Source of the DNA: Inia geoffrensis
Taxonomy: Eukaryota > Chordata > Mammalia > Artiodactyla > Iniidae
Direction: 5' to 3'
Assembly: GCA_036417435.1 (NCBI GenBank)
Contig: CM070899.1
Coordinates: forward strand, 168,607,494 to 168,671,493
DNA length: 64,000 nucleotides
Part shown: piece after piece, positions 24,985-64,000 of the stretch
How the letters are laid out: each line of letters opens with the position of its first letter
How positions within the stretch are numbered: position 1 is the first letter of the stretch
The notes under the pieces: model-generated
The model's database searches: none
What the model was told of the DNA's origin: nothing
What the model saw: only the letters and a program-made list of their open reading frames with translations
Translations under genes and position numbers: made by a program

Positions 24985-26882
24985 AGAACACAATTCTATT
25001 CACAAGAGCAAGGGAAACAAAACACTTAGGAATGCCTTGAACAAAAGAAGAGTTAAGGCTAAAGCTACAAAACCTTGCTGAAATTAAAGATCAAAATGAA
25101 TGAAAAATAAATTAAAAACCAAATGAATAATAAATTAAAAATCAAAATTAAAGGACTTCCCTGGTGGCGCAGTGGTTGAGAGTCCGCCTGCCGATGCAGG
25201 GGATGCGGGTTCGTGCCCCGGTCTGGGAAGATCCCACATGCCGCGGAGCGGCTGGGCCCGTGAGCCATGGCCGCTGAGCCTGAGCGTCCGGAGCCTGTGC
25301 TCCGCAACGGGAGAGGCCACAACAGTGAGAGGCCTGCGTACCTCCCCCACACCCAAAAAAAAAAAATCAAAATTAAAGATCAAAATAAATAGTCTATGTT
25401 TATGGATCGAAAGACCCAACATTTTAAGATTCCCAAGTTGATCTATAGATTCAATAGGTTGTTGTTTTGGTTTGGTTTGGTTTTTGAAGAAACTGACGAG
25501 CTGATCCTAAAATTTATATAGAAATGCAAAGGACCCCAAATAGCCAAAACAACTTGAAAAGGAACAAAGTTGGAGGATGTACACTTCCTGATTTCAAAAC
25601 TTAAATATTTATATATATGGTCAACTGGTTTCTGTTAGAGGTACCACGGCAATTCAGTTGGGGAAAGCAGTCTTTTAAACACATGGTGCTGAGACCACTG
25701 AATACCCACGTAAACTTAGATCCTTACCTCACACCTTATACAGTAATAATTTAACACAGCTCACAGACCCAAGTGTAAGAGCTAAAACTATAAAACTTCT
25801 GAAATAAAACATAGGAGAAAATCATTTGTGACCTTGGGTTAGGCAGAGAGATACAATACTAAAAGCATGATCCATAAAGAAAAAACCAATAAACTGAACT
25901 TCATTAAAATTAAAAACACTCACACTTCAAAAGACACCATTAAGAAACTGAAAAGACATGTCACAGACTGGGAGAAAATATTTGCAAATATGTCTTATAA
26001 AGGACTTGTATCCAGAGTATTTTAAGAACACTTACTTTTCAAAAATAAAACCCAATTAAACAAGTGAGCAAAAGATCTGAATAGACATTTCACCAAAGAA
26101 TATACATGAATGATTCATAAAAAGATGAAAAGATGCTCAACATCATTTAGCCATTCGAGAAATGCAAATCAAAGCCACAATGAGATATCACTTCCCACCC
26201 ACTAGAACGGCTATAACCAAAAAATATAAAACAACAAGTATTGGTGAGGAGGTGGAGAAATCAGAACCCTCAAACATTGCTGGTGGGAACGTAAATGATA
26301 CAGTCACTTTGGAAGAGTGCGGGAGTTTCTTAAAAAGTTAAACACAAGCGTATCCTAAAAACCAGCAATAGCACTGCTAAATACATACGCAAGGGAAGTG
26401 AAAACAAGGCCACACAAATACCTGTACACAAATGGTCACAGCACCATGTGAAAACAATCCAAATGTCTATCAACTGGTGACTGGATAAACAAAATGTGAT
26501 ATAGCCATACAACAAAATACTGTTCAGCAATAAAAAAGAAAGTAGTTGTTAATACGTGCTACACATGGATGAACCTCAAACACATTAGGGTAAGTACAAA
26601 AGAAGCCAGATGCAAAACCCCCACATATTATCTGATTCCATTTATACGAAATGTCCAGAAAAGGGAAACCAAAGAGATATAAGGTGGATTAGTGGTTGCC
26701 TGAGGCTGGGGGTGGGAATGGATATTGCAAATGGGGACAAGAGACCTTTTTGAGATGATGGAAAGGTTCTAAAATCGGTCTGTTGTGATGGGTGCACAAG
26801 TCTGTAAATTTACCAAAAAATCACTGACGTGTACACTAAAATGGGTGAATTTTATGGTAGGTAAGTTATACCTCCTTAAAAC
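24985..26882 (+). mobile_element. Ancient L1M fragment split by a CHR SINE
   Basis: ORF2 3' half and 3' UTR of an old L1: GGGAGAAAATATTTGCAAA, GATGCTCAACATCATT, GAAATGCAAATCAAAGCCAC, GGTGGGAACGTAAATG. Left part 24985-25153, right part 25379-26882. No usable frame remains. Confidence 0.8.
25154..25365 (+). mobile_element. CHR-type tRNA-derived SINE, 13-bp TSD
   Basis: Begins GGACTTCCCTGGTGGCGCAG and ends in an A-rich tail. ATCAAAATTAAAG flanks it at 25141-25153 and 25366-25378. It inserted into an older L1M. The tRNA-like head carries A/B-box-like sequence but is not a tRNA gene. Confidence 0.95.
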
Positions 26883-26883
26883 T

Positions 26884-27135
26884 GTCGGTGGTGCGGAGGG
26901 AAGCACAGGCCCTAGATTCAGATTCAAGTCCGGGGTCTCTTACCTACCAGCTGTGTCACCTGGGCGTAAGTTACTTCAACTCTTTGTGCCTTAGTTTTCT
27001 CATCTGTAAACTGGGAATTAGGGTCATACACACTTCAGAGAGTTATTCTGAGAATTAAGTGAGTTAATACAGGTAAAACGCTTAGCACAGTGCCAGATGC
27101 ACAGCAAGCATTCAGTAATGTTAGCTACTTTTCTT
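26884..27135 (+). mobile_element. MIR SINE, nearly full length
   Basis: CCAGCTGTGTCACCTGGGCG, TTTCTCATCTGTAAACTGGG, GAGAATTAAGTGAGTTAATA and CTTAGCACAGTGCCAGATGC. Confidence 0.8.
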
Positions 27136-28354
27136 TATTATTGTGGTTACACTCAACCAATCATCAAGTTTTGCCAATTTTACTTAGTAAATAGTTCTCA
27201 AGTTCATCACCTTTTCTTCGTAACTTCTTCCCTGGCATTGAGCTCTGGACCACCTTGTAGACAGAACACCTCCTGCAATTGTCCTAACTTCCCCCAGGCC
27301 TGCACCCCTGCATCCGCCTCCACAGGCCACAAAAGGCCCTCCAGGACCTGGTCTCTGCGGACCCTCCCACCCCATCCCACACGCACACCAAAGCGAGAAA
27401 CTTCCCCACACGCACCACGCGGTTGCTCGTCCCATCCCCTCTGTACAAAGGCCCCCTTCCCCTCCCTTTAGTCCATCTACTCTTGAGAATCCTCCACACA
27501 GGCCCTCCCTCACCCTCTTGAGCTGGGCCTTTCTGTGCCCATAATAGTCACCTGTGCACGTCCCGCCCCCAACACTGAATTGAGACACAGATTACAAAAT
27601 GTGCCTCCTATCTTGAAGTGTGAACCTAGCACAATCCCAAGGCAACTAGTACACTGTAGGTGCTCAATAAAATGCTGACCGGTCAAGTGGACGACCAGCA
27701 CATGCAGCATCTTCTCAGCTTCTCACATGGGGAAAACGCACTTGGGCTTCCGGACAGCTTAAGCCTCTTTTTAGCCTGTCACTTACGGAAAGTGACAGAG
27801 GTTGTCCAGGAAAATGGAAATCCTCGTAAGGCTCTACCTATTTGGAAGAACTACTGTAAGACGTAATGAGAGAAAGTACCGGGTCAGGCCACCTTCAGCT
27901 GAAGCCACTGCTACTTTCCACAACTGCTAGTAGTTCGTGAGCATTTACAGAGACGGCCGGTAATGTTAGTCTTTCCAGTGGAAATTTTCTTAACTTACCT
28001 GAAATCAGAGTTTCTAATCCCTGAAACTGATCTGTTAAGAATTTTTGAGACAGCTCACAGTGGTAATATACAATCAATTTTTAAAAAAAATTTCCCGGGT
28101 TCTAACGAGCAGCAGGGGGCAAGACCCACTTCTATGAAATCTAACATTTGTTCCTCTATTTTTCAGGGTTCTTATTGATAAAATGGTGGCAATTATGCTT
28201 AGATTTATGGAAACTGAAAATCCTTCTGAAAGTACAATTCATACATAAATGTTAAATGGAATCCTTTCTTCCTATTCTCAATACCTTAGGTCATTATAAA
28301 TGTAAAGTCTGACTTATTAAAACCATCTGGTCAATATGTGTTAATATCAATATT
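27136..28354. other. Intergenic, no gene recognised
   Basis: C-rich 27230-27560 with open but featureless frames on both strands, then AT-rich sequence. Confidence 0.5.
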
Positions 28355-28368
28355 AGAAATGAAATTTA

Positions 28369-28563
28369 GGGCTTCCCTGGTGGCACAGTGGTTGAGAGTC
28401 CGCCTGCCGATGCAGGGGACACGGGTTCGTGCCCCGGTCCTGGAAGATCGCACATGCTGCGGAGTGGCTAGGCCCGTGAGCCATGGCCACGGAGCCTGTG
28501 CCCCGCAACGGGAGAGGCCACAACGGTGAGAGGACCGCGTACCGCAAAAGGAAAAAAAGAAAA
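28369..28563 (+). mobile_element. CHR-type SINE, 14-bp TSD
   Basis: Same family as 25154-25365; flanked by AGAAATGAAATTTA at 28355-28368 and 28564-28577. Slightly shorter, missing part of the GAGCCTG-repeat region. Confidence 0.95.
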
Positions 28564-28682
28564 AGAAATGAAATTTAAAATCCATTAAAGGACAATTAAA
28601 ACAAAGAAACAGACTGCCAAAACCATAGTCTCAATTAACCCACAATCAAGTGCATACTAAAACAAAGGTCTGAATCTAAAAG

Positions 28683-28964
28683 ATAATTGAGCGGGGACGA
28701 AGTGAGAGAGAGTGGCATGGACTTATATACACTACCAAATGTAAAATGGATAGCTGGTGGGAAACAGCCGCATAGCACAGGGAGATCAGCTCGGTGCTTT
28801 GTGACCACCTACAGGGGTGGGATAGGGAGGGTGGAAGGGAGACGCAAGAGGGAGGGGTTATGGGGATGTATACGTATAGCTGATTCACTTTGTTATACAG
28901 CAGAAACTAACACACCACTGTAAAGCAATTATACTCCAATAAAGATGCTAATAAATAAATAAAT
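28683..28964 (+). mobile_element. 5'-truncated L1 3' end
   Basis: Same 3' UTR family as 47709-47965, ending in an (AATA)n tail. A weak ATAA(T/C)TGAG repeat at the edges may be its target-site duplication. Confidence 0.85.
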
Positions 28965-29357
28965 ATAACTGAGAATAGTATTTCCAGAAGATTAAGCTGT
29001 AGATCCTCTGTGAATAAATCCCTATTTGTGGAGATGGAATGCTTTTCTCTAATCATGAAAATGAAAAGAAAAGGGATCTTAGCAAAGTATTGACTAGGCG
29101 TCATTTTTGTGCTTATAGTATAATGAGCCCTGAGGGAGAGATCCGAAATGACAACAAATATAAAACTCCATGTTAAAGTGACACTGAGTATGACATAAAT
29201 TTAGTATAAGAATCTTCTTAAAATGAAAAAAAGTTCAAACAATCACATCACATCCTGTAAACAACCATTTTTCTTCTCCGGAAATGCCCCATTACCTGAA
29301 TCTCTCTTCCTTCTTTTGAGAAACATTCTGTCATTGACAGTGAAGGGTATCGGGATC

Positions 29358-29861
29358 TGTTACCCCAAAATATGCCACTGGGCAATAAAAACGATTTTTG
29401 AGCTGAAGGCATCTGAGTTTCTGAAATCCCTTATCTGCCTAACAGCAGAGCGCCACCCCCCCACACCCCCAAAGAACGCAACTCTCCTAAATCCCCTCCT
29501 GGGGCAACTCTATAACCTCCTCTTCTGGCGCCCCACCAGACTCCGTCACAGACGATCATGTCTCCCACCTGCTCTCTTAAGGCCCATTTATTTTCCAGAA
29601 AGTCACCTGCTTTTCCGTAAGTGCCCTTTCTCCCCCTTACCACCCTCACCCCTGCCTTGACTAGGTTGGGTGGAGAGGCCCCAAGCTAACCCTCCCTTTC
29701 AGTGACTGATCACCGGATACCGCGTGAATGCAGGACGCACGTGTTAATGACCTTCCAGTTGCTTTTCTCCCGTTAGTCTGTCCTTTGTCAGTCCAATCTA
29801 CAGGGCCTGGGTGGAGAACCTAGAGGGCAGAAGGAAGAAGAATTTTTTTTCCTCCCCTGCA
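29358..29861 (+). mobile_element. Solo LTR, same family as 9953-10455
   Basis: TG...CA ends (TGTTACCCCAAAATATGCCA to CCTCCCCTGCA); similar length and terminal sequences to the copy at 9953. No retroviral internal region next to it. Confidence 0.65.
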
Positions 29862-30795
29862 ATACCAGGGTGTCTGATTTGACAGCTATGACTATCTCCC
29901 AGCAATCAAAGCTATTTTAAAAATCCTGTAAGCAACATAAGCACCTGAAAGAGTCAAAGTTTTAAAACCCTTTGAGACCCTGGGTCTAAGTTTCTTTAAC
30001 TTTTCAAACTAAATATTAAAATATAAAAATGATATCAAAGTGCTTACTGTGTTAGGCAAAACTGCTATGAAGAAAAGACTTAATAGTGGCAAAATAGTTA
30101 CTCATGTACATGCAGTTAAAGCAAAATCAGTCTCCACACCATGAAGATCCTCACCAAATGTTTTTTATAAATATACTTAGCCTACTTTATGAATGTTATT
30201 TCATCTTTTATCCTTATTTCACTATTTATCTTTTATTAAAAGATAAATTTGAAAGAGTAAAATTGTACGGTGGCAAAATGACTCTGAATTAAATTTTCCT
30301 ACTTGAAAAACTAACAGATCTACATTTTCTAACAGGGGAAGACTGAAAATAATACCTTATCACTATTAACAATGGCTGATTAAATCAAATAAAGGGCAGG
30401 TGATGCGGTTCTAAATACAGAACTACTGGAAATTAGTAAAACATATAACATACAACTGTGATACATATAAAGTCATGTAGGCAAACGCTACGTAGTATCT
30501 ACTCAGTTAGAAAGGAACTAGCTTTAGAAAAATCAGAGATGCCATCTGAAAAAAGCACATAAAAGACACAAAACAAAATATACTTATTTAGCATGTTAAA
30601 AACAATCACATCAAAAAAAGTATACAGATAAAAAAGTCATAGGTGACATAAGAAAATAGTGTGTGTGCATATATTTTTTGCATATATATATATATATATA
30701 TATATATAAATCTACAGTATTTACCACTGTTGATATATATATATATTTTAGAACAGCTCTGATGCTGCTATCATAAACTAAATTGTACAGCTTGG
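29862..30795. other. AT-rich spacer below the USP6NL 3' end
   Basis: Holds the TA repeats and a third minus-strand AATAAA (30237-30232). It could be distal 3' UTR or intergenic. Confidence 0.45.
30682..30746 (+). repeat. (TA)n repeats
   Basis: A 27-base TA run (30682-30708) and a shorter one (30732-30746), just beyond the likely USP6NL poly(A) region. Confidence 0.95.
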
Positions 30796-32582
30796 TTTAT
30801 TATAAGTCACAGAATCATGGTTTAAAATTGGAATTCACATCCCCAGCTACAATTTTATATACATTTATTTCTAAGCTTCCACATGATCTGAACCAGGAGC
30901 CTGGTGGATCGGAGTTTCCGTGCAGTGTTTGGTTGCTAATACACTGCATTTGTTTTGCCATTTAATAACATCATTACCAAGTTGATTAAAATTATATTAG
31001 GCTCATTATATACATAAAAATATTGTCACATTCACTAGCTAAACAAATGTTACTCTCACTTTAAAAGACATACTTCTGTACCTTGAAAGCTTAAAGCCCC
31101 AACTTGCAACAAGAAGAACCATCAATGTTAGGTTTTCTATTCCCTATTGTTCAAATAGGATCAAAGTAATGTTGAAAACAAGCTCTCCAGTGAAACCCAA
31201 AGGCATACTATCTTGGAGTGCCCAAAACTTGGTCAGTGTTTTGGTCACTGTAGTGTAACAGAAGGTTTTGAAAGACATTGCTGATTTGTTACCATGAACC
31301 TGAATTTTTCACTGAAACAAACAACAACAAAAAAAGATTTTTGAAAGTATGAAAGTCACGCTACTTTAAAAAAAACAACAAAAAACCCACCAAAATCTGA
31401 GGTTCCTAGTAATAATTAGGATCATTTTTTACAATTTTACACAGCGATAATTTAACGGCCTACGAGCAGCAATATTCACTGACTACATTCTTTAAAGGAG
31501 AGGGCCAGGAAAAGATCATGTAAATGCCACCCCGGGGCCCTTTGCGGGGAAACTCCACAGTAATTTAAGGGGCAGAAGTTAAGAAGTAACCATATCGTTA
31601 ATCTTGCTTTCAAATGAATGTAAAGGAATTTGTTCCGCTGCCCCGTGTGAGTGCTTGATGATCAGTAACTTGCAGTTTCTCCTGCTGGCATCCGCCGGAG
31701 GGCTGTGTGTACACTTCCTGCGCATCTGGCAAGGAACACTCTGCTCTGAGCTTTGAGAGGGTCAGACCAGAAAAAAGGGCACAAACGCACGAAAGCTGAT
31801 CTCTCGGTGAACACGGATACATTGCGCGCTGCACCTTTGGTCATAAAATTAAACTGCCCCGATTTTAAGCACCATTAAGTGGTTAGCCTTTCTCTACAAT
31901 GTCTTTAATCTTCAGATTGAAAACTGAATGAGCAACTGAACGAGAAAGCTGAGCATTCCGTGAGATGCTGAATTAAGCCAGGGCAAACCCTCAAGTCAGT
32001 TTAGGACCTGGGTTAAAAACATAAAGGGGGAAAAAAAACATGACCAAAAGACAAGGTAGGGAAAAGAAGTAGAATAAATTATTCCATGGATCTAGATGAA
32101 AAGTAGTTGTTTTTTTTTTTTTTTTTAACATTTCTTTAGTTCTGTGTTCAACCGTGTATGCGTAGATGCATATAGTATCTATTAAAAGACACGTACACTA
32201 CACATAGCCTTAAAAATATCTATTCTACAGTTTTTCAGTGCTTCGTATCATTACTCAAAATAGAATGGACTAACAGAGTACAAATATTCAGATTTTGGAG
32301 AAAGATATAAATGAAACTGTGCGTGCATCCCTAAATACTATTGCTATGTTTCCAGGTTAAATTCTTTTTAACAGGTTCAGTGACGATGCAAGTTAAAAGC
32401 TCATCTTAAGCAGCATCTAGGTGGGGATGAAATCACTTCCATATATTCTGATTACTGACATACACGAGAATTGTGCGAGTTGTTCACAACTGTGTAAAAT
32501 ACTGCTTTGGCAATTATCAACATAGCAATGTAGGTTTCATATGGTTTCTATTCTCTCGTCTGCAGCAAGTACAGATCAATTC
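30796..32582 (-). other. USP6NL: Probable USP6NL 3' UTR (distal limit uncertain)
   Basis: AT-rich sequence directly after the stop, with no recognisable SINE, LINE or LTR, which fits UTR constraint. AATAAA hexamers on the minus strand occur at 30869-30864 and 30801-30796, and another at 30237-30232. Which one is used cannot be told from sequence. A 17-T run (32110-32126) would be an A-tract in the mRNA. Confidence 0.4.
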
Positions 32583-63136
<30,554 letters not shown>

Positions 63137-64000
63137 CTATGAAACTTATTAAAAGAAACATAAATTGAAAGTTACAAACTGACAAAGCTTAGACTAGTCC
63201 CTTAAATCAAACTAATGAACATTTGTTAGTCTTTTCAAAGGATTCCTCATAATTGATACAATTTAACATGGCACATTTGGATCCTCTCATCTCTACTTTT
63301 CAGATCCGAACAGGGAGGCATATACACAGAAAGCATAGAATAAACAAGAAAATGTTAAGTATGCCCAGTACATTAGTTATTTTCATACACTGCAAAGGTG
63401 TTCCTTCAGTGGCACGAGAGCACAATCAGTGCTGTTCTTTAAGTTGTGAACATCTGACTTACACACTCCCCATTGATATAACTAACTAGATACACATTTT
63501 CTTCTTTTTCCCTCCTACATCTAAAAGGTTCCAAATAGCAAAAGGGTTCTCTTGTGTCAAAGTGCCTTCAAGGAGGGTAGAGTCTCTCTAGAACCTTCTA
63601 TCTCATAACACAATGTGACCTACAGTCTTCATTCAAGTCCACCTCCACCCCCCAAACACACACTCTCTCCCTCTTCCCTCTCCTCTTCCCAATTCTGGAG
63701 CGTTTCTTCAGGAAAACCTCTGTCCTCTTCTTAATGACATTGATCCCATCTGACCAGAAAAAAATAGTGATAAATTTCCATCAAGAAGGAGCATCATCAC
63801 CTTTGAATGAAATTAGGTATAAATCATCAGCATCATTAACACTCTGGGTCCTTGAAAGTACACTGCCATCACTCTAAGAATCTTAATACTCACCGTACCT
63901 CTCCATCTTCTTGTAATTATATCTTTTTTCTCAAGGCTAATTACGCATTCAAAATAACATATAAACCTATTATGCTCATTACAAAGTTGTGCATAAGGAA
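63137..64000 (-). other. USP6NL intron up to the window edge
   Basis: Follows from the split phase of the 63037-63136 exon. No further known USP6NL exon is recognised. An open frame ending in GTGAGT at the edge (63894-64000) is discussed as a finding. Confidence 0.7.

Noticed and set aside
25154..25365. tRNA gene
   Set aside because: The tRNA-like head belongs to a CHR SINE with an A-tail and TSD; no intact tRNA fold is seen.

Overview
The window is nuclear DNA from a placental mammal, almost certainly a cetacean. The evidence is a set of near-identical tRNA-derived SINEs of the CHR family, in the form typical of whales and dolphins, together with cetartiodactyl-type L1 3' ends. There is no sign of the BovB LINEs expected in ruminants. 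I found no bacterial genes, CRISPR array, operon or undescribed multi-gene system.

The one gene I can support is USP6NL (RN-tre), on the minus strand. Nine coding exons are readable, from 63136 down to the stop codon at 32583-32585. All eight introns inside the window have GT donors and AG acceptors, the exon phases join without a break, and the reading frame is intact. The exons encode the protein from about residue 96 (human numbering) to the C-terminus. This covers essentially the whole TBC Rab-GAP domain, with all three signature motifs including the catalytic Arg and Gln, and the long disordered tail. The first ~95 residues and the promoter lie beyond the right edge.

Layout. 1-30 kb: intergenic DNA downstream of USP6NL. 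It holds MaLR and ERV-type solo LTRs, old L1M/L2/MIR/MER5 fragments, CHR SINEs, several microsatellites and an 18-bp minisatellite. About 30.8-32.6 kb: probable USP6NL 3' UTR. 32.6-34.0 kb: the large terminal exon. 34.0-43.45 kb: the terminal intron, with three CHR SINEs that are all antisense to the gene, MaLR LTRs and a G-rich/inverted-repeat patch. 43.45-54.34 kb: seven internal exons, including a 92-bp intron. 54.34-63.04 kb: a large intron holding an internally deleted L1 whose two ends and 12-bp target-site duplication are preserved. 63.04-63.14 kb: the exon that opens the TBC domain.

The best leads are these: the Eps8-SH3-type PxxDY motif I recall in the human tail is PPVER here; an L1 5' UTR sits in the intron, oriented so that any antisense promoter would fire into the USP6NL exons; the deleted L1 has a clear structure; and a minisatellite is open on both strands. 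Comparisons with human USP6NL and with repeat consensus sequences are from memory. No search was run.
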